From Duganella guangzhouensis (GTDB lineage Bacteria; Pseudomonadota; Gammaproteobacteria; Burkholderiales; Burkholderiaceae_D), in the NCBI RefSeq assembly GCF_009674535.1, contig NZ_WKJK01000011.1, positions 1-64,000 of the forward strand: 64,000 bases of DNA, given 5' to 3'. Shown one piece after another: positions 16,884 through 25,273 of this stretch; position 1 is the stretch's first letter, and every line of letters starts with the position of its first letter. The notes below the pieces were generated by a model. It was not told the DNA's origin. It saw only the letters and a program-made list of their open reading frames with translations, and ran no database searches. The position numbers were made by a program, and so were the translations under genes.

Positions 16884-17753
16884 ATGGCTGCCGTTCTGCA
16901 GGATACTTTTCAGGTTGCGTTATTTGATGCGCCGCTCGGCGCGGAGATTATCGGGCTGGACCTGAACCGCCCGCTGCCGCCGCGCGAGTTCCAACGCATT
17001 CACAAGGCGCATCTGGATCACCATCTGCTGGTGTTCCGCGATCAGCGCATCACGCCGCAGCAGCAAATCGACTTCAGCCGCCGTTTCGGCCCGCTGCAGA
17101 TCCATGTGCTGCGCAACTTCCAGCTGGCCGATCATCCCGAGGTGCTGGTGATTTCCAACATCATCGAGAACGGCAAGCCGATCGGCCTCGGCGACGCCGG
17201 CCATTTCTGGCATTCCGATCTATCGTACAAGGACAAGCCCAGCCTGGGCTCGCTGCTGCACGCGCAGGAGTTGCCGGCCGAAGGTGGCGATACCTTGTTC
17301 GCCAATATGCATCTGGCCTATGACACGCTGCCGGCCGCGTTGCGGCACGCGGTGCATGGCGCGCGCGCCGAGCACAGCTATCTGGCGCAATACGAGGAAC
17401 TGCGTCGCCGCAGTCCGTTCCGTCCGGCGCTGACGCAGGCGCAGATCGATGAGGTCAAGCCGGTGCTGCATCCGGTGGTGCGCACCCATCCGGAGACCGG
17501 CCGCAAGGCGCTGTTCGTCAGCGAGCATTTCACTACCCGCATCGTCGGCCTGCCCGAGGATGAAAGCCGCGCGCTGCTGGACGAATTGTTCGCGCACAGC
17601 GTCCAGCCGGAGCATGTGTACCGCCATCGCTGGGCACCGCATGACCTGGTGTTCTGGGATAACCGTTCGCTGATGCATCTGGCCGGCGGCACGCCCGAAC
17701 ATCTGCGTCGCAAGTTGTACCGCACCACCATCGAAGGCGATGTGCCTTTCTGA
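16884..17753 (+). CDS. TauD/TfdA family Fe(II)/2-oxoglutarate dioxygenase
   Basis: These dioxygenases hydroxylate a substrate next to a heteroatom, for example releasing sulfite from taurine. The 289-residue protein has the iron triad H110, D112 (HSDLSY) and H265 (MHLAGG), with arginines near residue 276-280 (RRKLYRTTI) for 2-oxoglutarate. The ATG at 16884 is preceded by AAGG at eight bases; a GTG three codons earlier is possible. It is the first gene before a sulfonate-type ABC transporter, so a sulfonate or similar sulfur source is the likely substrate. TauD, TfdA and alkylsulfatase activities cannot be separated from sequence alone. Confidence 0.88.
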   Translation: MAAVLQDTFQVALFDAPLGAEIIGLDLNRPLPPREFQRIHKAHLDHHLLVFRDQRITPQQQIDFSRRFGPLQIHVLRNFQLADHPEVLVISNIIENGKPIGLGDAGHFWHSDLSYKDKPSLGSLLHAQELPAEGGDTLFANMHLAYDTLPAALRHAVHGARAEHSYLAQYEELRRRSPFRPALTQAQIDEVKPVLHPVVRTHPETGRKALFVSEHFTTRIVGLPEDESRALLDELFAHSVQPEHVYRHRWAPHDLVFWDNRSLMHLAGGTPEHLRRKLYRTTIEGDVPF

Positions 17754-17773
17754 TTACCACCAAAGGATGCCCC

Positions 17774-18769
17774 ATGTTCAAATTTACCGCCGCCGCTCTG
17801 GCGCTCAGCCTGGCCATTGCCGGCCCCGCACAGGCCGAGGGCCGCATCCGCATTGCCGAGCAATTCGGCGTGGTGTACCTGTTGCTGAACATCGCCCAGG
17901 ACCAGCAGCTGATTGAAAAACAGGGCAAGAAGCTGGGCGTCGACATCGCGGTCGAGCGCGTGCAATTGTCCGGCGGCGCGGCGGTCAATGACGCGCTGCT
18001 GTCGGGCGCGGTGGATATCGCCGGCGCCGGCGTCGGTCCGCTGCTGACGATCTGGGACCGCACCGCCGGCCGCCAGAACGTCAAGGGCGTGGCCTCGCTG
18101 GGCAGCTTCCCGTATTACCTGGTCAGCACCAATCCCAAGGTGAAGAGCATTGCCGACATCACGGAAAAGGATCGCATTGCGCTGCCGGCGGTGACGGTGT
18201 CGGTGCAGTCGCGTATTCTGCAATACGCGGTGGCCAAGCAGTGGGGTGACAAGGAGTTCGCGCGGCTGGATAAATATACGCAGACCTTGCCGCATCCGGA
18301 TGCGACGGCGGCGGTGATTGCCGGTGGCACCGAGATCAACGGCCACTTCGGCAATCCGCCATTCCAGGAGCAGGAGCTGGCCGGCAATCCGAATGCGCAC
18401 ATCGTGCTGAATTCCTACGATGTGCTGGGCGGCCCGAGTTCGGCCACGGTGCTGTATGCCACCGAGAAGTATCGCAACGAGAATCCCAAGACTTACCGCG
18501 CGTTTGTCGCCGCGTTGGCGGAGGCGGCGCAGTACGTCAGCAAGAATCCGGAAGCGGCGGCCGACACTTATCTGCGCGTCAGCAAGAACAAGGTGGACCG
18601 CGAGCTGCTGCTGAAGATTATCAAGAACCCGCAGGTACAGTTCAGCGTGGCGCCGCAGAATACCTTCGGCCTGGCGCAGTTCCTGTACCGCGTGGGCGCG
18701 ATCAAGAAGCAGCCGGCCAGCTGGCGCGATTATTTCTTCGATGATCCTGTGATCGCATCGGGCAGCTGA
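17774..18769 (+). CDS. ABC transporter substrate-binding protein (NMT1/SsuA-like)
   Basis: A 331-residue periplasmic binding protein. It has a signal peptide (MFKFTAAALALSLAIAGPAQAEG) and the fold pattern of nitrate/sulfonate/taurine binding proteins (RIAEQFGVVYLLLNIAQ, then LLSGAVDIAGAGVGPLL, and TYLRVSKNKVDRELL). It presumably captures a sulfonate or another small organic acid for the permease and ATPase that follow. Its stop codon overlaps the start of the ATPase gene by one base (TGATG), indicating a translationally coupled operon. Confidence 0.88.
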   Translation: MFKFTAAALALSLAIAGPAQAEGRIRIAEQFGVVYLLLNIAQDQQLIEKQGKKLGVDIAVERVQLSGGAAVNDALLSGAVDIAGAGVGPLLTIWDRTAGRQNVKGVASLGSFPYYLVSTNPKVKSIADITEKDRIALPAVTVSVQSRILQYAVAKQWGDKEFARLDKYTQTLPHPDATAAVIAGGTEINGHFGNPPFQEQELAGNPNAHIVLNSYDVLGGPSSATVLYATEKYRNENPKTYRAFVAALAEAAQYVSKNPEAAADTYLRVSKNKVDRELLLKIIKNPQVQFSVAPQNTFGLAQFLYRVGAIKKQPASWRDYFFDDPVIASGS

Positions 18770-19632
18770 TGACTCTGCAAATTGTCCGACCTGGCAACGG
18801 CGTGGCGCCGTTGCTGCGCGCTGAGAATGTGAGCCTGGAATATGGCAGCACGCGCGCCACCCATGACGTCAGTTTCGATGTGTATCGCGGCGATCGCTTC
18901 GTGCTGCTTGGGCCTTCCGGCTGCGGCAAATCGTCGCTGCTGAAGGCGGTGGCGGGCTTCGTCCAGCCGCAGGCCGGTAGCATCCGCATCAACGGCGAGT
19001 CGGTGCGCGGACCGGGGCCGGACCGGATGGTGGTGTTCCAGGAATTCGATCAGCTGCCGCCGTGGAAGTCGGTGCTGGAGAATGTGATGTTTCCCTTGCT
19101 GATGACTAAACAGGTCAGCCGTCACGCGGCGGTTGAGCGGGCGATGCATTGGATCGTCAAGGTGGGACTGGGCGGCTTTGAGCATGCGCATCCGCACACG
19201 CTATCCGGTGGCATGAAGCAGCGGGTGGCGATTGCGCGCGCGTTGGCGATGCAGCCGCAGGTGTTGCTGATGGATGAACCGTTCGCGGCGCTGGATGCAC
19301 TCACGCGCCGCAAGATGCAGGAAGAGCTGGGGCGCTTGTGGGAAGAGCTGCGCTTCACGCTGTTGTTTGTCACCCATTCGATTGAAGAGGCGCTGGTGGT
19401 GGGAAATCGGATTTTGCTGTTGTCGCCGCATCCGGGGCAGGTGAGGGCGGAGTTGAACAGCCATCAGTTCGATCTGGTGAGCGCCGGTAGCGCCGAGTTT
19501 CAGGCGGCCACGCAGCGCATCCACGGCTTGCTGTTTGGCGAACCCGTCGCACCGACGCAAGCCGGTGCCCATGCAGAGCGTGTTGAGCGGCGCATCATGG
19601 ATACCCGCGTGCGCGGGAATGACACGCCATGA
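18769..19632 (+). CDS. ABC transporter ATP-binding protein (SsuB/TauB-like) with repeat-derived C-terminus
   Basis: The 287-residue ATPase has Walker A GPSGCGKSS, the Q loop (VVFQEFDQLPPW), the signature SGGMKQRVAIARAL, Walker B LLMDEPFAALDALTRR and the switch histidine in VTHSIEEAL. The last 29 residues are encoded by a dispersed palindromic repeat (DTRVRGND is its usual translation), so the C-terminus is not native to the family. Homologous ATPases end near the point where the repeat begins. Its stop overlaps the permease start (ATGA). Confidence 0.9.
   Translation: MTLQIVRPGNGVAPLLRAENVSLEYGSTRATHDVSFDVYRGDRFVLLGPSGCGKSSLLKAVAGFVQPQAGSIRINGESVRGPGPDRMVVFQEFDQLPPWKSVLENVMFPLLMTKQVSRHAAVERAMHWIVKVGLGGFEHAHPHTLSGGMKQRVAIARALAMQPQVLLMDEPFAALDALTRRKMQEELGRLWEELRFTLLFVTHSIEEALVVGNRILLLSPHPGQVRAELNSHQFDLVSAGSAEFQAATQRIHGLLFGEPVAPTQAGAHAERVERRIMDTRVRGNDTP
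19545..19626. repeat. Dispersed palindromic repeat inserted in a coding region
   Basis: Two arms are visible: CGTCGCACCGACGCAAGCCG with GGTGCCC at the left, and TGGATACCCGCG then TGCGCGGGAATGACA at the right, the latter containing a perfect CCCGCG-TG-CGCGGG hairpin (19604-19617). Elements of this type are found scattered in many proteobacterial genomes and translate as DTRVRGND or IPAHAGIH; I rely on memory for that. Here it forms the 3' end of an ABC ATPase gene and stops three bases before the next start codon. Confidence 0.75.
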
Positions 19633-20510
19633 GTCTCGTGCTTGATCCGCCGATCCGGCAGGAATACGAATATAGCGTGACGCCGCCGGCGCCACAGCCT
19701 ACCGCCGCCGCCCTGCCGCTGGTGCGGCGCGCCTGGTCGCAAGCATGGCTGCGCAAGACGCTGATCTTGCTGCTGCTGGCCGGTCTATGGGAAGCGCTGG
19801 CGCGCTGGCAAGCCAACGACTTGCTGCTGCCGACCTTTGTGCAGACCGCGCAAGCGTTTATCGAGGGCGTCGCCAGCGGCGAGTTGCTGGCGCGCATAGG
19901 CGCGTCGCTGACGATGCTGTTGCACGGTTACCTGGCCGGCATCATCGCCGCCTTTGTGCTGACCGCGCTGGCCGCGTCCACCCGCCTCGGCCGCGATCTG
20001 CTGGAAACCCTGACCGCCATGTTCAACCCGCTGCCGGCGATCGCGCTGCTGCCGCTGGCATTGCTGTGGTTCGGACTCGGCAAGGCCAGTCTGTTGTTCG
20101 TGATTGTGCACGCGGTGCTATGGCCGCTGGCGCTGGGCACCTACGCCGGTTTCCAGGCGGTGCCGGAGACGCTGCGCATGGCCGGCCGCAACTACGGCTT
20201 GAGCGGACTGCGTTTTGTCTGGCATCTGCTGATCCCGGCGGCGCTGCCGGCCATCCTGTCCGGACTGAAGATCGGCTGGGCGTTTGCCTGGCGCACGCTG
20301 ATCGCGGCCGAGCTGGTGTTCGGCACCACCAATGGCCAGGGCGGCCTGGGCTGGTACATTTTTCAGAACCGCAACGAGCTGTACACCGACAAGGTATTCG
20401 CCGGCCTGGCCGCCGTTATCCTGATCGGTCTGCTGGTGGAAAACCTCGTGTTCCGTCCGCTGGAAAACGTTACTGTCAAACGTTGGGGTATGCAACGGCA
20501 GGTGGCGTAG
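19629..20510 (+). CDS. ABC transporter permease (SsuC/TauC-like)
   Basis: A 293-residue inner membrane permease with about six helices and the conserved loop of the BPD family (EAL...MAGRNYGLSGLRFVWHLLIPAALPAILSGLKIGWAFAWRTLIAAELVFG). The N-terminal 30-40 residues are a polar, proline- and alanine-rich extension. It completes the uptake system begun by the binding protein and ATPase and overlaps the ATPase gene by four bases. The substrate is inferred as a sulfonate from the TauD-like neighbour. Confidence 0.9.
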   Translation: MSLVLDPPIRQEYEYSVTPPAPQPTAAALPLVRRAWSQAWLRKTLILLLLAGLWEALARWQANDLLLPTFVQTAQAFIEGVASGELLARIGASLTMLLHGYLAGIIAAFVLTALAASTRLGRDLLETLTAMFNPLPAIALLPLALLWFGLGKASLLFVIVHAVLWPLALGTYAGFQAVPETLRMAGRNYGLSGLRFVWHLLIPAALPAILSGLKIGWAFAWRTLIAAELVFGTTNGQGGLGWYIFQNRNELYTDKVFAGLAAVILIGLLVENLVFRPLENVTVKRWGMQRQVA

Positions 20511-20650
20511 GGGAATTTTTTCCCGTTGCGCAAGGCGTGGCAAAAACGCTGCGGGCTGGCAGGACTTGTCGGTTGTGCCGTAGAATCTGCAAATGCACAT
20601 AAAAATTACTGGTTTGATTCTTGCTTGCAGCAGGTTCATGACCCACTCCC

Positions 20651-21283
20651 ATGCGTAAGCCGGCCATGCCCAATTTGCGGATTGTCGTCGTCAACACCGT
20701 CATCCACGACGAGGATGACGAGTCGCTGCATGCACAGGCCGAGCGGGCGCGGGTGTTGCGCATCGGCTTGCTGGAGGCCGGCTATGACATCATCGCCTCG
20801 CTGCCGCCGGATATGTATCTGCCCGAGCGCATCGCCCAGCTGCAGCCGGACATGATCATCGTCGACGCCGAATCGGACGCGCGCGATGTGCTGGAACATG
20901 TGGTGATCGCCACCCGCGACGAGCGTCGCCCGATCGTCATGTTCACCGAAGACCAGGACCCGGACAGCATGCAGGCGGCGGTCAACGCCGGCGTGTCGGC
21001 TTATGTGGTGGCCGGCCTGCAGAGCGAGCGCATCAAGCCGGTGCTGCAGGTGGCGCTGGCGCAGTTCAAGCGCGAGCAGAAGCTGCTGGACGAGCTGTCC
21101 GACACCAAGAGCAAGCTGGCCGAGCGCAAGGTGATCGAACGCGCCAAGGGCTTGCTGATGCAGCGCCAGGGCTTTTCCGAGGATCAGGCCTACCAGAAGC
21201 TGCGCAGCATGGCGATGAGCAAGAACCTGAAGCTGTCCGAGGTGGCACAGCGTATTCTGGACGTCGAAGACCTGCTGGGCTGA
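20651..21283 (+). CDS. nasT: NasT-type ANTAR response regulator (antiterminator)
   Basis: The 210-residue protein has an N-terminal receiver-like domain (LRIVVVNTVIHDED, MIIVDAESDARDVLE, PIVMFTEDQDP) and a C-terminal ANTAR domain with coiled coil and three-helix bundle (ERKVIERAKGLLMQRQG, AYQKLRSMAM, LSEVAQRILD). ANTAR proteins bind paired hexaloop RNA hairpins and prevent formation of a nearby terminator. Two such leaders occur in this window, in front of the nrt and nar/nir/nas operons. No NasS, the usual nitrate-sensing inhibitor of NasT, is present. The ATG at 20666 is an alternative start. Confidence 0.92.
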   Translation: MRKPAMPNLRIVVVNTVIHDEDDESLHAQAERARVLRIGLLEAGYDIIASLPPDMYLPERIAQLQPDMIIVDAESDARDVLEHVVIATRDERRPIVMFTEDQDPDSMQAAVNAGVSAYVVAGLQSERIKPVLQVALAQFKREQKLLDELSDTKSKLAERKVIERAKGLLMQRQGFSEDQAYQKLRSMAMSKNLKLSEVAQRILDVEDLLG

Positions 21284-21304
21284 CCAGAACCGCACGCCAA
21301 AATG

Positions 21305-21334
21305 ATGCACCGCGCAATCGCGGTGCATTTTTTT
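21305..21334 (+). terminator. Rho-independent terminator after nasT
   Basis: Ten-base arms ATGCACCGCG and CGCGGTGCAT with a CAAT loop are followed by seven T. The outer TGCACC/GGTGCA resembles NtrC half-sites but the inner spacing is 12, not 7, bases. Confidence 0.92.
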
Positions 21335-21379
21335 GCCCAATTTGCCTGCAGCCATCCCTCTTTCCCTCTGTAAACCATC

Positions 21380-21396
21380 TGGCACGGACATTGCAT
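21380..21396 (+). promoter_or_regulatory. Sigma-54 promoter of the nrt operon
   Basis: TGGCACG, four bases, TTGCAT matches the -24/-12 consensus (TGGCACG-N4-TTGCA) at every conserved position, with GG and GC correctly spaced. Transcription should begin near 21406. This implies RpoN plus an activator such as NtrC. Confidence 0.92.
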
Positions 21397-21428
21397 AGCT
21401 GTAGGCAAGCGCAATGTAGCGCGGCTGC

Positions 21429-21510
21429 GCTCCGCCAACGGCGGTGGAGCCCACCAGACAACGACGTCTACCGATCATGAATTCGTTTCGTGAGGGTAGG
21501 CGTTTTTTTT
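21429..21510 (+). promoter_or_regulatory. ANTAR-responsive leader with terminator (nrt operon)
   Basis: Hairpin P1 (21429-21450) has an eight-base stem and the hexaloop AACGGC; hairpin P2 (21456-21469) has AGAC/GTCT arms and the hexaloop AACGAC. Both loops carry A at position 1 and G at position 4, as known for ANTAR targets. The 3' arm of P2 overlaps the 5' arm of a terminator (CGTCTACC 21465-21472 with GGTAGGCG 21495-21502, then eight T), so P2 and the terminator exclude each other. Confidence 0.88.
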
Positions 21511-21548
21511 GGCTCATAGTTATCGACGACTACAAGAAGGGATACACC

Positions 21549-22832
21549 ATGAAATACAAGAAGCTGGATACTAAGAGTGCATTGCCTCCCAAGACGGAAG
21601 AGGTTAACGTCACACGCAGAAAATTAATTCATGGTGCAGGTCTTGTAGTGGGAGGAGGTATGTTGGGTTTGGCAACGGGTGGGGTATGGGCAGCGGGTTC
21701 GGATAAGCCGGAGAAGGAAGAAATCAAGATCGGCTTCATCCCGCTGACCGATTGCGCCTCGGTGGTGATGGCCTCGGTGCTGGGCTTCGACAAGAAGTAT
21801 GGCGTCAAATTCGTATTGAGCAAGGAAGCCTCGTGGGCTGGCGTGCGCGACAAGCTGTCCAATGGCGACCTGGACGCCGCGCACGTGCTGTACGGCCTGC
21901 TGTACGGCGTGCAGATGGGCATCGGCGGCCAGAAGAAGGACATGGCTGTGCTGATGAGCCTGAATAACAACGGCCAGGCCATCACGCTGTCGAAAAAAGT
22001 GGCCGACAAGGGCGGCGTCGATGGCGCCTCGCTGGCCAAGCTGATGCAGACCGACAAGCGCGAGTACACCTTCGCGCAAACCTTCCCGACCGGCACCCAC
22101 GCCATGTGGCTGTACTACTGGCTGGCCGCCAACGGCATCAATCCGCTGAAGGATGCCAAGGTCATCACCGTGCCGCCGCCGCAGATGGTGGCCAATATGC
22201 GCGTCGGTAACATGGACGGCTTCTGCGTTGGTGAGCCGTGGGGCCACCGCGCCATCATGGACGGCGTCGGCATCACCGCCACCACCACCCAGGATATCTG
22301 GAAGGATCACCCGGAGAAGGTGCTGGGCTGCACGCTGGAATTCGCCAAGAAGTATCCGAATACCTGCCGCGCCATGATGGCCGCCATCCTGGAAGCCGGC
22401 AAATGGATCGATGCCTCGCTGGCCAACAAGAACAAGATGGCCGAGGTCATCGCCGACAAATCCTACGTCAACACCAGCAAGGATGCGATCGACCAGCGCA
22501 TTATGGGCCGCTACCAGAACGGCCTGGGCAAGACCTGGGACGATCCGAATCACATGAAGTTCTACAACGATGGCGCGGTCAACTTCCCTTACCTGTCGGA
22601 TGGCATGTGGTTCATGACCCAGCATCGCCGCTGGGGCTTGCTGAAGGACGATCCGGATTATCTGGCGGTGGCGACGTCGGTCAACCAGATCGAGCTGTAC
22701 AAGGATGCGGCCACCATGACCAAGACGCCGGTGCCGAAGAGCCCGCTGCGTACGTCGAAATTGATGGATGGTTCCGTGTGGGACGGCAAGAACCCGAAAG
22801 CGTTCGCCGCCTCGTTCAAGATCAAAGCCTGA
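21549..22832 (+). CDS. nrtA: Nitrate ABC transporter substrate-binding protein NrtA
   Basis: The 427-residue protein belongs to the CmpA/NrtA family (IKIGFIPLTDCASVVMAS, DAAHVLYGLLYGVQMGIGG, MRVGNMDGFCVGEPWG). The N-terminus has a twin-arginine pattern T-R-R-K at residues 22-25 followed by a hydrophobic stretch, suggesting Tat export; confidence in the export route is moderate. The ATG at 21549 follows AAGAAGGG; the frame extends 35 residues upstream through the terminator region and is not translated there. It is the first gene of the sigma-54/ANTAR-controlled transporter operon and, being exported, is not a NasS-type cytosolic sensor. Confidence 0.93.
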   Translation: MKYKKLDTKSALPPKTEEVNVTRRKLIHGAGLVVGGGMLGLATGGVWAAGSDKPEKEEIKIGFIPLTDCASVVMASVLGFDKKYGVKFVLSKEASWAGVRDKLSNGDLDAAHVLYGLLYGVQMGIGGQKKDMAVLMSLNNNGQAITLSKKVADKGGVDGASLAKLMQTDKREYTFAQTFPTGTHAMWLYYWLAANGINPLKDAKVITVPPPQMVANMRVGNMDGFCVGEPWGHRAIMDGVGITATTTQDIWKDHPEKVLGCTLEFAKKYPNTCRAMMAAILEAGKWIDASLANKNKMAEVIADKSYVNTSKDAIDQRIMGRYQNGLGKTWDDPNHMKFYNDGAVNFPYLSDGMWFMTQHRRWGLLKDDPDYLAVATSVNQIELYKDAATMTKTPVPKSPLRTSKLMDGSVWDGKNPKAFAASFKIKA

Positions 22833-22847
22833 TAACAGGAGAATCTC

Positions 22848-23765
22848 ATGAACGCTATGCTCAAACCCGACAGCGCCGAGCCGGTGTCGGCAGGCACCGA
22901 CTCGTCTGCCGCATCCGCCACCGCCACCGCCACCCGCCGTCCGCGCCGCCCGCTGGCCGCCAACGGCACCGCGCGTGCTCGCAAGCAGGTCTCGGCCCAC
23001 GTCGTCAAATACGTCGCGCCGCTGATGGGCGCGGCCTTGCTGGTGCTGATCTGGCAGCTGATCACGATCAACAACAGCAACTTCCCAACCCCGGCCGCGA
23101 CCTTCGCGGAAGCCGCCAAGCTGCTGGCCGATCCGTTCTACCGCAACAGCCCGAATGACCAAGGCATAGGCTGGAATCTGCTGGCGTCGCTGCAGCGGGT
23201 TGGCGTGGGCTTTGGCCTGGCCGCGCTGGTTGGCATTCCGCTCGGCTTCCTGATCGGCCGCGTGCAATTCATCAGCGCCATGTTCAGCCCCATCATCAGC
23301 CTGCTGAAGCCGGTGTCGCCGCTGGCCTGGCTGCCGATAGGCCTGCTGGTGTTCAAGTCGGCCAATCCGGCCGCGATCTGGTCGATCTTCATTTGCTCGA
23401 TCTGGCCGATGATTATCAACACCGCGATCGGCGTGCAGCGCGTGCCGCAGGATTACATGAACGTGGCGCGGGTGCTGAATCTGTCGGAATGGAAGATTCT
23501 GACCAAGATCCTCCTGCCATCGGCGCTGCCGTTCGTGCTGACCGGTGTGCGGCTGTCGATCGGCACCGCGTGGCTGGTGATCGTCGCGGCCGAGATGCTG
23601 ACCGGCGGCGTGGGCATCGGCTTCTGGGTGTGGGACGAATGGAATAACCTCAATGTACCGCACATCATTATCGCCATCGGCGCGATCGGTCTGGTGGGGC
23701 TGCTGCTGGAGCAGGCGCTGATGGCGCTGGCCCGTGCCTTCACCTACGAACAAGTATCCAACTAA
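22848..23765 (+). CDS. nrtB: Nitrate ABC transporter permease NrtB
   Basis: A 305-residue permease with a charged, alanine-rich N-terminal tail of about 50 residues and then six hydrophobic helices. The BPD loop is clear (EWKILTKILLPSALPFVLTGVRLSIGTAWLVIVAAEM), and the end LVGLLLEQALMALARAFTYE is typical of NrtB. It is 15 bases after nrtA with a CAGGAG ribosome binding site and 12 bases before the ATPase gene, so the three form one transporter. Confidence 0.94.
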   Translation: MNAMLKPDSAEPVSAGTDSSAASATATATRRPRRPLAANGTARARKQVSAHVVKYVAPLMGAALLVLIWQLITINNSNFPTPAATFAEAAKLLADPFYRNSPNDQGIGWNLLASLQRVGVGFGLAALVGIPLGFLIGRVQFISAMFSPIISLLKPVSPLAWLPIGLLVFKSANPAAIWSIFICSIWPMIINTAIGVQRVPQDYMNVARVLNLSEWKILTKILLPSALPFVLTGVRLSIGTAWLVIVAAEMLTGGVGIGFWVWDEWNNLNVPHIIIAIGAIGLVGLLLEQALMALARAFTYEQVSN

Positions 23766-23777
23766 GGAGCGGCGATC

Positions 23778-24581
23778 ATGGACGAATCCAAATTCATCGA
23801 CATCGAAGGCGTGGAGATGGTGTTCCACACCAAGAAGGGTGTATTCCACGCGCTGCGCGAGATCGACCTCAAAGTGGCCAAGGGCGAATTCATTACGCTG
23901 ATCGGCCACTCGGGCTGCGGCAAGTCGACCTTGCTGAACCTGATCGCCGGCCTGCTGGAGCCGACCGACGGCGTGCTGCTGTGCGCCAACCGCGAGATCG
24001 CCGGGCCGTCGCCGGAGCGCTCGGTGGTGTTCCAGAACCACTCGCTGCTGCCATGGCTGACCTGCTACGAAAACATCTACCTCGGCGTCGAGAGCGTGTT
24101 TGGCAAGACTGAAAGCGCGGCCCGGCTGCGCGAGCGCACGCTGCACACGCTGGCGCTGGTGGGCCTGATGCATGCGGAGAACAAGCGGCCGCATGAAATC
24201 TCGGGCGGCATGAAGCAGCGCGTTGGCATCGCCCGCGCGCTGGCGATGGAACCGAAAGTGCTGCTGATGGACGAACCATTCGGCGCGCTGGACGCGCTGA
24301 CCCGCGCCCATTTGCAGGACGAGCTGCTGAAGATCGTCGCCGCCACCAAATCGACGGTGGTGATGGTGACGCACGATGTGGACGAAGCGGTGCTGCTGTC
24401 TGACCGCATCGTCATGATGACCAACGGCCCGGCCGCCACCATCGGCGAAATCGTCGAGGTGCAGCTGGAGCGACCGCGCGACCGCGTGGCGCTGGCGTCG
24501 GATGCCAAGTACATGGAATACCGCACCGCGGTGCTGGAATTCCTGTACCGCAAACAGGCGCATCCCGCCAAGGCCGCATAA
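23778..24581 (+). CDS. nrtD: Nitrate ABC transporter ATP-binding protein (NrtD type)
   Basis: A 267-residue single-domain ATPase with Walker A GHSGCGKST, Q loop (VVFQNHSLLPWL), signature SGGMKQRVGIARAL, Walker B LLMDEPFGALDALTRA and the switch histidine in MVTHDVDEAVLLSDRI. It lacks the extra substrate-binding domain that defines NrtC, so NrtD is the better name. It powers nitrate uptake with NrtA and NrtB. Confidence 0.93.
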   Translation: MDESKFIDIEGVEMVFHTKKGVFHALREIDLKVAKGEFITLIGHSGCGKSTLLNLIAGLLEPTDGVLLCANREIAGPSPERSVVFQNHSLLPWLTCYENIYLGVESVFGKTESAARLRERTLHTLALVGLMHAENKRPHEISGGMKQRVGIARALAMEPKVLLMDEPFGALDALTRAHLQDELLKIVAATKSTVVMVTHDVDEAVLLSDRIVMMTNGPAATIGEIVEVQLERPRDRVALASDAKYMEYRTAVLEFLYRKQAHPAKAA

Positions 24582-24598
24582 CCAAAGGAGAGCCTACG

Positions 24599-25273
24599 AT
24601 GCACATGCACGCGCCTATCCCACCCGCCGCCGGCCAGGCCAGCGGCAAGCCGTTGCCGGGAGAAGTCTTCGGAGCCCTGATCAATTTGTCCGGGCGCCGG
24701 CGCTTCACTTCGCAGCGACTGGTGTTATACGCCGTGCTGGCATCGCAGCAGCAAGACGGCGCGGCGGCGGTGGCGCAGGAAGCGTTGGCGCTGTTTCGCG
24801 GCGCGCACAAATCGCTGCTGACCGAGGCCGATGGCTTGCCGGGCGTGTTCTGCCCGGAGCTGGAACAGGCTTACCACGGCAAGCTGCAGGGGGACCGCAG
24901 CATCACCGCTTTTGCGGATCTGGCCGAGCGCACCTTGCGGGCGATTGCGCAGGCGTCGCGCGACAGTGCCGAGCTGCTGGCGGAACTGGTGCGCATCACC
25001 ACGCCGACGCTGGCGATTCTGAACCAGATCACCTCCATTTATGAAGAGCAGGCCAAGCTGCATGCGCGGCTGATGAAGAAGCAGCTGCGCGGCGTGATCA
25101 CGGATATTGAAACCATCAACCGCCAGGCGCGCATGGTGGCCTTCAATGCCCGCATCGTCGCCGCGCGGGCGGGGCAGGCCGGCAAGGAGTTTTCAGTGGT
25201 GGCCGGCGTGCTGTCGAATATCTCCGGCGAGATCGACGAAATGGTCAGCGCGGCGCTGGCGGCGGCGGGTTAG
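24599..25273 (+). CDS. Soluble P-box/PilJ-like protein with truncated chemotaxis signalling tip
   Basis: The last gene of the nrt operon encodes 224 residues with no signal peptide or membrane helix; AAGGAG precedes its ATG. Residues 27-47 (ALINLSGRRRFTSQRLVLYA) resemble the start of the type IV pili chemotaxis transducer domain, which in NarX/NarQ forms the nitrate-binding P-box. Residues 172-209 (INRQARMVAFNARIVAARAG then QAGKEFSV) match the signalling tip of methyl-accepting proteins, but the protein ends 15 residues later, so the return helix is missing. With NasT upstream and no NasS, it could be a cytosolic nitrate sensor acting on NasT. That role is inference. Confidence 0.75.
   Translation: MHMHAPIPPAAGQASGKPLPGEVFGALINLSGRRRFTSQRLVLYAVLASQQQDGAAAVAQEALALFRGAHKSLLTEADGLPGVFCPELEQAYHGKLQGDRSITAFADLAERTLRAIAQASRDSAELLAELVRITTPTLAILNQITSIYEEQAKLHARLMKKQLRGVITDIETINRQARMVAFNARIVAARAGQAGKEFSVVAGVLSNISGEIDEMVSAALAAAG

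Noticed and set aside
21305..21328. nasT terminator hairpin as an NtrC site
   Set aside because: TGCACC and GGTGCA half-sites are present but separated so that GCAC and GTGC are 12 rather than 7 bases apart; the T run supports a terminator.
21624..24563. Long minus-strand open frame opposite nrtA-nrtB-nrtD
   Set aside because: The plus strand has three intact conserved genes with ribosome binding sites; the antisense frame has neither domains nor a start signal.
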